DNA from: Chitinivibrionales bacterium
GTDB lineage: Bacteria; Fibrobacterota; Chitinivibrionia; Chitinivibrionales; WJKA01
Assembly: GCA_014728215.1 (NCBI GenBank)
Contig: WJLZ01000119.1
Coordinates: 1-64,000 of the forward strand
DNA length: 64,000 nt
Direction of reading: 5' to 3'
Shown: positions 54,545 to 63,581 of the stretch, piece after piece
Position numbering within the stretch: the stretch's first letter is position 1
How the letters are laid out: each line of letters opens with the position of its first letter
Made by a program: the position numbers and the translations under genes
Notes under the pieces: model-generated
Seen by the model: only the letters and a program-made list of their open reading frames with translations
Databases searched by the model: none
Told to the model about the DNA's origin: nothing

Positions 54545-57500
54545 ATGATCCCAAATGCATCCCATATTGCCGCTACCATACTCTCTGCAATCCCCCCACG
54601 ACTCGTTTCTGAGCGCGGTCGAGTGCTGCAAAAAATTGACGATTCAACTTTCCTGATAAAAACTTCATCCAGTAGTGTTACCATAAAAGTGAACAATGGC
54701 TCTCTGGATGCAGGAGAAGATGTACAGCTTACCCGTTTCGGTGATGAGATTTTAATTGAACGAAAAGAATCCGGCGATTCTTTTCACCGCCCAGGAAATA
54801 ATCAGTCGGCGGATTCGCTCAAGCTCGATACAGATCCCGCTACCGCAAAACTGAGGGCACAAATCGACACATTGTCCGAACAGGTACAGGGAAAAGCAAG
54901 CAGTGCCACGTATAAAGAAATCGAGCAGATAGTCAAAGCTGTATCTCAGGTTCTTAGCGGGAGAGATCTCAAGGCACAGGAAACAATCCGCTCCATTACT
55001 CAGATTTTATCCACAGTCTCCTCTCAAAGCGCTCCTGAAAATACCGAAAAAAATCGGGAATTATCAGAGCTTCTTTCCTTACTCAAAGAACAGCTTCAGA
55101 ACCGGGGGAAAGTGGAGCAAACAGAGGCGACGAAAGCTCCGGTTGTTGTTCTGAAAAGCGGAGAATTAAAAGAAGGGTTCTATTTCTTTGAGCGCGTTCG
55201 AGACCTTGCTTCATGGCCTCCCTATAAAGAAGGGCGGGCGAAAATCGATCCATCTGCCCTTATAGCACTGGCGGGCGAAAAGGGGGTGGCTGTCCGAACT
55301 ATGCCCTCCGGTAATGAAGAAACAAGGGCCTTTGTGATGAGTACTCGTGATGCTGCTGGGGAATTAGCTCATTTTATTAACTCCGAATTAAAAAATGTTG
55401 CCTTAAAACAGCTTTCACTCGAAGATATTTCGGTGCTTTTAAAGAGCCTGGACACGTTATCTTTTGAGGAGCTTCGTGCAATCGACCGATTTTTAGTTCG
55501 TGCCGCTACAACCGATCAGCCACCGGTAACACCCTCGATTCACGGCGCCCATAACTCCCTTCTCCAATGGATAACGACGGCATTGGAGAGTCGAATCAAT
55601 CTGGATTTGCTGCCCTTGAGTACTCCCTCAGTGGATGCATCGACAATTCCGGTATCATTCAATCAGATCACTGAACTGGGAGAAACTATCGGTATAGAGA
55701 TGAAACATTATAATGAAGATCAGATGTTCATCACGGAAAGCATTCTTTCTGAGGGCAATAAAAAAGAGCTTTTTCAGGCTTTAATCCGGCAATTGGGATA
55801 TATGCTCGAGCATGATCTGGCCCAGGTAAAAAGCGATATTGCTGAAGGCGAACGTGTTGGGGGTTCTCTTAAAAGTGAGCTTCTTCATGCCGGAAATATT
55901 GCAGAAACGATGAGTGTCGGTGGGGAAATCGATCCAAGCGGTGTGGCCGACAAAACAGGGGAGACCGTTTCTGAAGAACTGTCGGCAATTCGCATGGTCC
56001 TGTCCCGGATAAGCGGAGCTATTAACGAGCTTTCTTCAAAGGTGAGTTCTGTGTCAAATGAGCTCCTGGATCGTCTTCCGGAGCTGAAAGCTGAGGTTTT
56101 ACATACGTTGGTAAGTGGAAATGCTTCCGGATCGCAAGACAGCATTGAACAGGCCGTTTCAGGTGAGATTGCTGCAGTGCAAAAGAATGCTGATCAGTCT
56201 GACACGATTCGTGTCGTTGAAGCTCTTGTCCGGGAGATCGCCTTTCAAACAGATTCAATGATCCGGCAGGCTGAAGAAAACCGAAACAGCTTATTATCCG
56301 CCCTTCTCGGAAAGATTAAGCATGTTGCTGATGACATTCTCGGGAAAATAGAGGCGATTTTAACAACAGGGTCTCGTGCAGAAGAGGGCGGGCAAATCTC
56401 CCCCGAATCGACGAATACCGACAATACATCCTCACCTCCGGTTAAGCCGGAAAGCGCGCCGGTTCAAGAAATTGCCGGCCGGGTTTCCGAGATTATAGAT
56501 TCCATGCCCGAAAGACTTCCGCAGGAAATGACCCATCAAGCCGAAAAGCTCGTTCGTAAGGTGGAAAATCTTCTCCAGATATTCTCATCCAGACTTCCTG
56601 CATCTCAACCGCAGGCGGCATCAATCTCATTTGCCGAAATTGAAGCAGTTCTTCTTAATGCACACCGAACGATTCCCCGGCAACTGACAGAATCAGCCAA
56701 TGATATCAAAATTAATCTCGAAGATATCATGAACAGAATCAGCCGGGATATCCGTGAGTTGATCGAACGAATTGAAAACCGGATTCAATCTGCTCCAAAC
56801 CAATCGATGCCGGCAGATTCGGCCCAGACCAAAGAAATACTGGGTCATATCGAAAAGGTTCTGGAAACATTGCTTTCGCAGCTTTCACTGAAAACCCAGA
56901 CGCTTCAATCTGAAACTGCGGCAGTATTCAATACAACGATACGGGATATTGAGAAAGCGATTCAGGAGATGTTGGCTACCACCAGACAATCGGAAATCGA
57001 GTTCGACAAGGGTGCTCTCTCAAATGGGAGCCGTCAGTTAGCCTACTATTTTTCTCAGCAGATAGATGGATTACAAAAGCTGTCACAAAGCTTTAACGAG
57101 CAGTTTGATTCACTCGTACAATCGTTGCAACAGGATACGAATGCAATCAAACATGAAAATGTCTCTCATTTGAATCATATCAGCGGACAATTGTTTCCCG
57201 ATAAAAACAGTATTCCCAACGAGAATCTCAGCATTTCATCTTCGCAGGAGTACTCCAATTATCATTCTCCAAGTGAAAGCAGCGCTTTTTCTGCCCCCAT
57301 GGAAACAACAAGAGCCGGACAGATAGACAAACTTTTTGGTCAGTTGATTCAGGATATTCGATCTATCTTTACTACTTTTACCGAGCACCTCAAAAATTCT
57401 CCGGATTCTTTGCAGGAACAGGTGGGGAAAATTATCGAGAGAGTCGGTGAACAGGCCGAAAGTGTTCTACGAAACAATGCAGCGGGTTCGGCTGGAAGTG

Positions 57501-58321
57501 AAGGGCAGAAGTCTTTTGCCGCATCCGGGGAAAAGCCACCTCAGACATCAGAATTCACCCATCTTCTTTCCCAGGCAACACAATCGGCCGCCGGTGAAGA
57601 TGTTTCACTTCGCCCTCATCTGGAAAATGTCATTAAAAATGTTTTACAGCAGCTCGATACGCTCATTAGAAATCTTATCTCTACCCGCGAAAATATCGAG
57701 AAGGGGATGGTGCGTAATGGTGAAGCTGTTTTCAGGGATATGGCAAAAAATCTTGAGACATTGACGCGAGAATTAAGCCGTCACCTGGAAACGGCACAAT
57801 CGGAACGCTCGAATACTGGTGAGAAGTTGCCTCTTGAAATGTTTCGTCAGAATGTCGAAACTGCGCTGAACCGGTTCGAGTCCCTTCAAATGCTGGCCCG
57901 CCCGGTTACAACTGCTGAGGGCGAGCAGCAGATGCTCGCCGTGCCAATGAAAATTCAGGGGGAATGGACTGATATCAGAGTTATGATTGTAAAACAGCAT
58001 AACAAGGGGCGCAAAAAGGTTTCGCAGCAGAATTATTCGGTTGTAATCAATGTGGCGCCATCGTTTCTGGGAGAAATTACCGCACGTATAGAGTATCTTC
58101 CCCGGAAATCATTCAATCTGAAATTAGAAATAGAGAACAGTACAACTCGTCGGTGGTTCGAAAAAAACCGGGGCTCTCTGAGTGATGCTTTCCAGGAACT
58201 GGGGTTCAATTTTGCAAAAATTGATGTTTCCGGCCTAAAAAAGGGGAGTGGAGGGAACAGCGTTTTCTCGAATTCTGTATCTCAGACAAAATCCGACAGT
58301 GCGATTGACATGCGAATTTAA
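54545..58321 (+). CDS. Long FliK-like (flagellar hook-length control) protein
   Basis: A 1258-residue protein. The N-terminus (about 1-75) has a small beta-rich fold (GRVLQKIDDSTFLIKT, NGSLDAGEDVQLTRFGDE). A very long Ser/Glu/Gln-rich helical middle follows. The C-terminal 130 residues (from about 1120, LAVPMKIQGEWTDIRVMIVK, NVAPSFLGEITARIEYL) match the Flg_hook/FliK C-terminal fold. It is two to three times longer than common FliK. The next gene is a FlhB-C-like protein, the known partner type, so a role in export-substrate switching or the YlqG-like variant is likely. Only the C-terminal fold is a good match. Confidence 0.7.
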   Translation: MIPNASHIAATILSAIPPRLVSERGRVLQKIDDSTFLIKTSSSSVTIKVNNGSLDAGEDVQLTRFGDEILIERKESGDSFHRPGNNQSADSLKLDTDPATAKLRAQIDTLSEQVQGKASSATYKEIEQIVKAVSQVLSGRDLKAQETIRSITQILSTVSSQSAPENTEKNRELSELLSLLKEQLQNRGKVEQTEATKAPVVVLKSGELKEGFYFFERVRDLASWPPYKEGRAKIDPSALIALAGEKGVAVRTMPSGNEETRAFVMSTRDAAGELAHFINSELKNVALKQLSLEDISVLLKSLDTLSFEELRAIDRFLVRAATTDQPPVTPSIHGAHNSLLQWITTALESRINLDLLPLSTPSVDASTIPVSFNQITELGETIGIEMKHYNEDQMFITESILSEGNKKELFQALIRQLGYMLEHDLAQVKSDIAEGERVGGSLKSELLHAGNIAETMSVGGEIDPSGVADKTGETVSEELSAIRMVLSRISGAINELSSKVSSVSNELLDRLPELKAEVLHTLVSGNASGSQDSIEQAVSGEIAAVQKNADQSDTIRVVEALVREIAFQTDSMIRQAEENRNSLLSALLGKIKHVADDILGKIEAILTTGSRAEEGGQISPESTNTDNTSSPPVKPESAPVQEIAGRVSEIIDSMPERLPQEMTHQAEKLVRKVENLLQIFSSRLPASQPQAASISFAEIEAVLLNAHRTIPRQLTESANDIKINLEDIMNRISRDIRELIERIENRIQSAPNQSMPADSAQTKEILGHIEKVLETLLSQLSLKTQTLQSETAAVFNTTIRDIEKAIQEMLATTRQSEIEFDKGALSNGSRQLAYYFSQQIDGLQKLSQSFNEQFDSLVQSLQQDTNAIKHENVSHLNHISGQLFPDKNSIPNENLSISSSQEYSNYHSPSESSAFSAPMETTRAGQIDKLFGQLIQDIRSIFTTFTEHLKNSPDSLQEQVGKIIERVGEQAESVLRNNAAGSAGSEGQKSFAASGEKPPQTSEFTHLLSQATQSAAGEDVSLRPHLENVIKNVLQQLDTLIRNLISTRENIEKGMVRNGEAVFRDMAKNLETLTRELSRHLETAQSERSNTGEKLPLEMFRQNVETALNRFESLQMLARPVTTAEGEQQMLAVPMKIQGEWTDIRVMIVKQHNKGRKKVSQQNYSVVINVAPSFLGEITARIEYLPRKSFNLKLEIENSTTRRWFEKNRGSLSDAFQELGFNFAKIDVSGLKKGSGGNSVFSNSVSQTKSDSAIDMRI

Positions 58322-58342
58322 GCAGATTTCGGAAATGGATGT

Positions 58343-58633
58343 ATGAAAAAGCTAAATTCCGAAAACCGTGATCGAGCAGTTGCTCTTCGATACGATAGCG
58401 AGCAGGAGCAAGCTCCGCGCGTAGTGGCAAAAGGCGGGGGACATCTTGCAGAAAAAATCAAGCAAATTGCTCAGCAATACGGAATACCGATCCAGCGGGA
58501 CAATGATCTGGTCGATCTTCTTGCCCAGATTGATGTTGATCGTGAAATTCCGTCGGAATTATATGCTGCGGTTGCAGAAGTATTAAGCTGGATATATCGT
58601 GCAAACAATGAAATACGGAAGGAGCTTTTTTAA
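58343..58633 (+). CDS. FlhB C-terminal-domain-like protein (FhlX/YlqH type)
   Basis: A 96-residue cytoplasmic protein matching the FlhB export-gate tail: AVALRYDSEQEQAPRVVAKGGGHLAEKIKQIA, IPIQRDNDLVDLLAQID and the closing LYAAVAEVLSWIYR. The autocleavage NPTH before this region is not present because it has no membrane part. Such stand-alone copies pair with FliK-like proteins, as here, and as in the ylqG-ylqH genes of Bacillus. Its stop overlaps the next start by one base. Confidence 0.88.
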   Translation: MKKLNSENRDRAVALRYDSEQEQAPRVVAKGGGHLAEKIKQIAQQYGIPIQRDNDLVDLLAQIDVDREIPSELYAAVAEVLSWIYRANNEIRKELF

Positions 58634-59409
58634 TGAAAAAAGTGGTATTATGGTTGCTTTCGATGGTTGTTGTCCTTAGTGCCGAAAGCATGGATATTCT
58701 TTTTCTGGGGATTTTCGAAGGAGGTGCACCGTCCTTTGAAAAAAGCTATGAACAGATGCTGCGGGAAAATCTTGCCACTTTTGACGGCACCAATCTCATT
58801 GACCGGGCTCAAACAGAGAAATTCAAGAGTATGCTCGATTTCCGCGGTACACCCGTTTTATCCAAGACGCTGGCTCTTTCATTACAACGCCACTATATGG
58901 ATACCATACTGGTCGTGTGGGGAGAAATAAGAAATTACACCGTTACTCCCTACAGGCGAAATTTAATTGGAAGCGGGATTATCGGTAAGGTTACCGCATC
59001 GCTGACCATGTACAGTCTCCGTGATCGGGATATGGCTTTTGCGGGTGATATCGAATGTGAAATTGCAATAGGGAAAGATCTGTTTTATTTCGGTTCAATG
59101 AAAAAACTCCATATTTCTGCCGCCGAACAGAGCAAAATTATTGAAACACTTTCGGTTGAAGCAGCCAATAAATCGGCTCAGATGGTAAAAGCTGTTGCCC
59201 GGGCTAAAATTGAGCAGACAAGATTAGAATTCACGGGCGTAGAAGAATATAAAGAACCGTCAATATCCGATGTTTTTAATATTCCGAGTGTTGAAGGGTC
59301 CGAGGTCGGTTTTGGTGAAGAGGATACGGAGCAGTCGGAACCGTCGGTGCCGGAAGCTCCCAGTGAAGTATCCTCTGAGGAACCGCAAGACCAGAATGCG
59401 CCGGAATAA
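58633..59409 (+). CDS. Exported protein of unknown function, acidic tail
   Basis: A 258-residue protein with a signal peptide (about 1-18). The middle (ENLATFDGTNLIDRAQTEKF, then SLTMYSLRDRDMAFAGDIE) has the rhythm of CsgG/TolB-N-like periplasmic domains, but I cannot assign the family with confidence. The last 40 residues are acidic and Pro/Ser-rich. Its start overlaps the FlhB-C gene stop, so it belongs to the flagellar-type operon. Confidence 0.6.
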   Translation: MKKVVLWLLSMVVVLSAESMDILFLGIFEGGAPSFEKSYEQMLRENLATFDGTNLIDRAQTEKFKSMLDFRGTPVLSKTLALSLQRHYMDTILVVWGEIRNYTVTPYRRNLIGSGIIGKVTASLTMYSLRDRDMAFAGDIECEIAIGKDLFYFGSMKKLHISAAEQSKIIETLSVEAANKSAQMVKAVARAKIEQTRLEFTGVEEYKEPSISDVFNIPSVEGSEVGFGEEDTEQSEPSVPEAPSEVSSEEPQDQNAPE

Positions 59410-59618
59410 AACAAAAGGACCAAACAGATCATAGATTTTTCTATTGCAAAACAGCCGCCCATTTTATAGAATTATAATTCATTAAATATACCCGGTTAAT
59501 TCGGGTGAATATGGGTGTATTGTTATTTCGATACAAATAAATAATTTAGTATTTAAGCCTATAACTAATATATATTTAATCTGTTTCGGCCACCTGGCCA
59601 ACCGATAAGGAGAAGTAT

Positions 59619-59954
59619 ATGCCGGAGATTGGCTCATACAAGAATGTATTTGACGACCAGAATGAGTTCAATAAGCTTAACGACCTGATCCTGGGCGCAA
59701 TACAGGAGTTCTCGAGTTACCGCAAAGGAAATCTTACCTATGGTGAAATTATGTTTGTCATGGAGTGTATTCTCGATTCCCTGCGGTCATCGTCCGAGAA
59801 AGATGCTCAATTGACTTCAAAAATCAAAGGCGCCGAAGGACCGCCAACATTCACTACCTTGATGTCGATTACCTCCCGGCTTGTTGAGCGATTAGTTAAA
59901 AAAGGTGTAATCACTTCAAATGATGAAACTTTCATTCTTCATGGGGAAGAATAA
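59619..59954 (+). CDS. Hypothetical 111-residue protein ahead of the partner-switching genes
   Basis: I do not recognise it. It is a small soluble, helical protein (FDDQNEFNKLNDLILGAIQEF, GEIMFVMECILDSL). AAGGAG precedes the ATG. It starts a four-gene run with two HATPase proteins and a STAS protein, so it may be a target or input of that module. Confidence 0.65.
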   Translation: MPEIGSYKNVFDDQNEFNKLNDLILGAIQEFSSYRKGNLTYGEIMFVMECILDSLRSSSEKDAQLTSKIKGAEGPPTFTTLMSITSRLVERLVKKGVITSNDETFILHGEE

Positions 59955-59996
59955 ATTGATGTGTGTTATTTCATTTTCACGGAGGATTGAGTACTG

Positions 59997-60479
59997 GTGA
60001 ATTCAAGCAACAAGAGAAATGAATATAAAATCAAACTCCAGTTTCCCGGCGATAGTGAGTACATTCCTCCTATCAGAAAATTTGTAGCGGAAACGCTGCA
60101 GGCATGCAATTTTAACCCGAAATTTGCTTACAGGTCCGAGATCATTGTTGATGAAGTTTGTAATAATGCAGTCTTATACGGATGCAAGTCATCCGAATCA
60201 ATGGTGGAACTTTTATTCAATATCTATCCAAACCGGACCGAATTCATTATCAAAGATCCGGGCGGCTCGAAGGATGATATTGATCGTTTAAGAAAAACTG
60301 TTGAAAAACGGGGTGAAAGTGTCCAGCTCGAACCTCGCAGTAAGAAAGATAAACTGGGTCTGGAAATTGTTCGCATGCTTTCGGAGGAGATGGATTTTCA
60401 GATTGATGAGAATAATCTTACCACTGTGCGGGTGGTAAGGAAAAAAGACGATATAGAACCTGCACCCCAGGAAAAATAA
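59997..60479 (+). CDS. RsbW/SpoIIAB-type HATPase (anti-sigma kinase-like)
   Basis: A 160-residue protein with one HATPase_c_2 domain. The N-box is IVDEVCNNAVLYG, the G1-like block FIIKDPGGSKDD and the G2-like block KDKLGLEIVRML. Proteins of this kind bind and inhibit a sigma factor or other target and phosphorylate the STAS antagonist. The start is GTG with GGAGG 11 bases upstream. Its N-box is nearly identical to that in the next gene, so one domain copied the other. Confidence 0.85.
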   Translation: MNSSNKRNEYKIKLQFPGDSEYIPPIRKFVAETLQACNFNPKFAYRSEIIVDEVCNNAVLYGCKSSESMVELLFNIYPNRTEFIIKDPGGSKDDIDRLRKTVEKRGESVQLEPRSKKDKLGLEIVRMLSEEMDFQIDENNLTTVRVVRKKDDIEPAPQEK

Positions 60480-60507
60480 CTTTTCAGGAAAAGAAAGAGC
60501 ATAATCA

Positions 60508-61302
60508 ATGGAATCAATGCGCATTGAGATATGGCAAACTCAAGATACTCCCAACACAACTGTTTTGCATGTCATAAATGAACTTGATGGAGCAAGTGTC
60601 GAGAAACTCAATGAGGTATTCGATGAAGTCCTGCATAAGTATCCGAGGTATGTCATTGCCGATCTTTCTCAGGTAACTCTTTTTTCTTCTGCCGCGCTTG
60701 GCCGCTTTATGGGATTCAAAAAGCGCCTTGTTGAGAGCAAAGGAGATCTGGTTTTTACCGGGTTAACGCTTGATATCAGGACCCAGCTGTCGTCGTTGGG
60801 CGCCTTTAAAATATTCGAATCCTACCCCAACGTACGATCGGCGGTAAATGCTTATAAATGGGAACATGAAGGAATTTCTCAGTCGCTCACCCTTTCTTTC
60901 CCTCCCGAGCTTCACTTTGTCCCGCCGGTCCGTCAGCTGGTCAGCAGGATTGCCAAACAGAAAGGATACAGCAGCCGCGATTCTTTTCGTTTGGAGACCA
61001 TTGTTGATGAAGTCTGTAATAATGCGGTAGAACATGGTGATGCCGATGCCTATCGTGATATAGAACTGTTTCTCGGGATCGACCGTGAAAAAGTTGAAAT
61101 CAAGGTAATCAATACCAGTAATCCGGCTAAGGTTGAAGTACTGAAACAATTGTCAAACTCAATTTCGAAAACTGCTGTTCCTCAGCTTGACGACAAACGG
61201 GGACGGGGGCTTACACTTATTAAAATGCTGTCAAATAATTTATCAATAGATTTTTCTGAAAACGGAACAACAGTCCATGTTACTCGATTAAGAGGGGATT
61301 AG
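60508..61302 (+). CDS. Fused STAS antagonist and HATPase kinase
   Basis: A 264-residue fusion. Residues about 8-115 are a STAS domain; the usual DSSG stretch reads LFSSAALGRF, so a phosphorylatable Ser may remain but the glycine is lost. Residues about 125-264 are an HATPase domain: N-box IVDEVCNNAVEHG with Glu168, Asn171 and Asn172, then DDKRGRGLTLIKML. In classic systems (SpoIIAA/SpoIIAB, RsbV/RsbW) these are separate, mutually binding proteins; here they are in one chain, which could make switching intramolecular. A free kinase and a free STAS protein flank it. Confidence 0.87.
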   Translation: MESMRIEIWQTQDTPNTTVLHVINELDGASVEKLNEVFDEVLHKYPRYVIADLSQVTLFSSAALGRFMGFKKRLVESKGDLVFTGLTLDIRTQLSSLGAFKIFESYPNVRSAVNAYKWEHEGISQSLTLSFPPELHFVPPVRQLVSRIAKQKGYSSRDSFRLETIVDEVCNNAVEHGDADAYRDIELFLGIDREKVEIKVINTSNPAKVEVLKQLSNSISKTAVPQLDDKRGRGLTLIKMLSNNLSIDFSENGTTVHVTRLRGD

Positions 61303-61305
61303 GAT

Positions 61306-61662
61306 ATGGAGTCTCAAATTGATCTTGAATATAAAGATCTAAAAGGCGTGCAAACAGCGAAAGTAGTCAAATTTGTCGGCGACCTTGATGCCACCAATGT
61401 TGAGTTTGTGCTTGAAAAAATATGCAATTTAATGGATGATGGCTTTGTTAATATTGTTGCCGATTTTAAAAAATTGCGCTATGTGAACAGTACAGGGCTG
61501 GGTGTACTTTTACATTTCAACAAATCCTCAAAAGAAAAAGGTGGAAGCTTCAAAATTGCCAATGTCAATGAAAATGTCTACGAGATCATCGAGATTATCG
61601 GCGCATCTTCGCTCCTGGAAATTTATGATGATGTTGATGAAGCAATTGAAGCGCTGAAATAA
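61306..61662 (+). CDS. STAS-domain anti-anti-sigma factor (SpoIIAA/RsbV-like)
   Basis: A 118-residue single STAS domain. The phosphorylation site region is RYVNSTGLGVLLHF, with Ser in the normal place. Length is typical. It starts three bases after the fusion gene. It is the expected substrate of the free HATPase and perhaps of the fusion. Confidence 0.9.
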   Translation: MESQIDLEYKDLKGVQTAKVVKFVGDLDATNVEFVLEKICNLMDDGFVNIVADFKKLRYVNSTGLGVLLHFNKSSKEKGGSFKIANVNENVYEIIEIIGASSLLEIYDDVDEAIEALK

Positions 61663-61770
61663 CGCTGTTTCCTAATCCTTTTTTATTCCTTTTTTATCGA
61701 GTTGTAACAAGATAAAAATTACACACATTTATATATTTATGTTTCATTTAAACGGTGGAGTTGGTGCTGT

Positions 61771-63519
61771 ATGAAGATGTTTTTACAGATGTGTCTTATT
61801 AGCCTGGTTGTAATCGGATTGAATTGCCAGAAAAAGGGTTCAACCGAAAAGGAACTGGTTAAAATCGGCAGAAAAGTTTTCACTCAACAGGATTACGATG
61901 CATTTCAGCAAATGCGAATGAATTATCCGATGCGAATGACCGGTATATTTCCCGGAAACCGTTCGAATATTACTTTTATGGTAGAGACTGAAGTCGTCTA
62001 TCGGGAAAAGGCAAGGGGAAGCGAAATTTACCGTGAAGTGATCAACGGAGACGACTTGAAATGGAAAAAGAAGTTTTACCCGGCTCAGCTTTATCTCAGA
62101 GATATTCTGGATCGAAATCTCGGGTTTTCCAATGATAAGATCAAAGAGTATTACAATAAGCACAAAAGCAGGTTCAAAGATACAGTAAAAGTATATGACA
62201 CACTTAAGGTTGCAAAAACTGAAGAGGAGATGGAGGACACAAGCGATACCGGCACATCAAAAGACTCACTTGTTGCCCGCGACTCTGTTTATACCAAAGC
62301 GCTTGTGCAGGTACGTCCGGAAATAGTTGAAGAGATGTTTGTCAAAGAAAATCCTCCCTCACCTGAGCATTATGAGAAATTTGTCGCAGAAAACGATTCA
62401 ACACAAATCGATTCTGTAAAAGCCCATAAAGAATGGATCTATTCGATCAAAAATGATCTCCCGACTTTTTTCATGAAAAAAACATACAAAGAAATATACA
62501 AGGAGGAATTCCCCGAATCTATGAGCGAATGGTATGGTAAGGGGAAAAAGATTACTCCTGATGATATGGAAGTAATTCTCGGCTGGATTCCTGAGGCACA
62601 ACGGGAACATTACAGGGAAGATTCCGCCAAAATCAAAAATCTTGCAGAATGGTTGCTCAAATGGGAACTCTTTTCGAAGAGGGCCGAAGATATCGGTTAT
62701 TCAACTACGCAGGAAATGAAACAGATTCTCGATTGGGTTGAAAAATATGATGTTACTGATAAATATATCGAAGAAAAGCTTTATGAAAAAGCCGAAGAGG
62801 CCGTAACCCTCGATACCGCAATGTGTATGTATGCATTCTGGGATGACCGGGGCGCCTACAATCCACCTCCTGATACGGAAGCCCTTAAAAAAGCCTTCGA
62901 GCGGTATAATGAAAAAGAAGTGGAAATGAAACTTGAGGGAAAAATCTACGAAATGAGAAGCAAAGCAGGCGTCAGCTTCCTCCAGGAAGATTTCAACGAT
63001 GAGAAAGACAAGGATCCCGACACGCTTCTCGCCAAGGCGAATACAGCCCGCGATTCGGGTAAAACCGACGAAGCCGAGAATCTGTATAGTACCCTCGTCA
63101 AGTCCTTTCCGTTTACCGAAGAAGGGCATGAGGCCCTGGCCGAATATGCCAAGATCCAGACCGAAAAAGAACGCTATCACAAAGCTATCAGAAACTACCG
63201 TAAATACCTCATGCTCGGCGATGCTGGCAGCACGAAGAAATGCAATACCTTTTTCATGGTGGGCTTTATTTACGATGAATATCTCAGCAAGCCCGAAATG
63301 GCTGAAATCAATTACAAATGGGTATTGGAACATTCACCCGATTGTGAACTTGCCGATGATGCTGAATTCATGGTGCAGCATCTTGATGAGCCGATGACCA
63401 GTGTCGAAGAGCTTCGGGGTGAAGCCGAACGTCAGGGCAGAATCATTGAAGATACCGAGCCTGTTGAGGAATCATCGGTTGATGCCATGAAAGAAGAAGC
63501 TGCAGAAACACAATCATAA
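61771..63519 (+). CDS. Probable lipoprotein with SurA-like N-terminus and TPR C-terminus
   Basis: A 582-residue exported protein. A hydrophobic segment ends in IGLNCQKKG, a near-lipobox with Cys19. Residues 25-135 look like the SurA/PpiD chaperone N-terminal region (KIGRKVFTQQDYDAF, KEYYNKHKSRFKD), but the PPIase core is not seen clearly. The last 200 residues contain three to four TPRs (ARDSGKTDEAENLYSTLVKSFP, YHKAIRNYRKYLMLG). The middle is helical and charged. A periplasmic chaperone or assembly role is likely. A strong terminator follows. Confidence 0.7.
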   Translation: MKMFLQMCLISLVVIGLNCQKKGSTEKELVKIGRKVFTQQDYDAFQQMRMNYPMRMTGIFPGNRSNITFMVETEVVYREKARGSEIYREVINGDDLKWKKKFYPAQLYLRDILDRNLGFSNDKIKEYYNKHKSRFKDTVKVYDTLKVAKTEEEMEDTSDTGTSKDSLVARDSVYTKALVQVRPEIVEEMFVKENPPSPEHYEKFVAENDSTQIDSVKAHKEWIYSIKNDLPTFFMKKTYKEIYKEEFPESMSEWYGKGKKITPDDMEVILGWIPEAQREHYREDSAKIKNLAEWLLKWELFSKRAEDIGYSTTQEMKQILDWVEKYDVTDKYIEEKLYEKAEEAVTLDTAMCMYAFWDDRGAYNPPPDTEALKKAFERYNEKEVEMKLEGKIYEMRSKAGVSFLQEDFNDEKDKDPDTLLAKANTARDSGKTDEAENLYSTLVKSFPFTEEGHEALAEYAKIQTEKERYHKAIRNYRKYLMLGDAGSTKKCNTFFMVGFIYDEYLSKPEMAEINYKWVLEHSPDCELADDAEFMVQHLDEPMTSVEELRGEAERQGRIIEDTEPVEESSVDAMKEEAAETQS

Positions 63520-63547
63520 GCGATTACTTTTACTGCAAATAATCTGA

Positions 63548-63581
63548 AAGCCCGGTAAAAAATATTTTACCGGGCTTTTTT
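63548..63581. terminator. Strong intrinsic terminator
   Basis: A perfect 13-base stem (AAGCCCGGTAAAA with its complement) surrounds the loop AATA at 63561-63564 and is followed by a T-run. An A-run at the other side means it could stop both converging genes. Confidence 0.92.

Noticed and set aside
62701-63333. 210-codon minus-strand frame inside the TPR lipoprotein gene
   Set aside because: Phe/Ile-rich antisense artefact of a charged coding strand.
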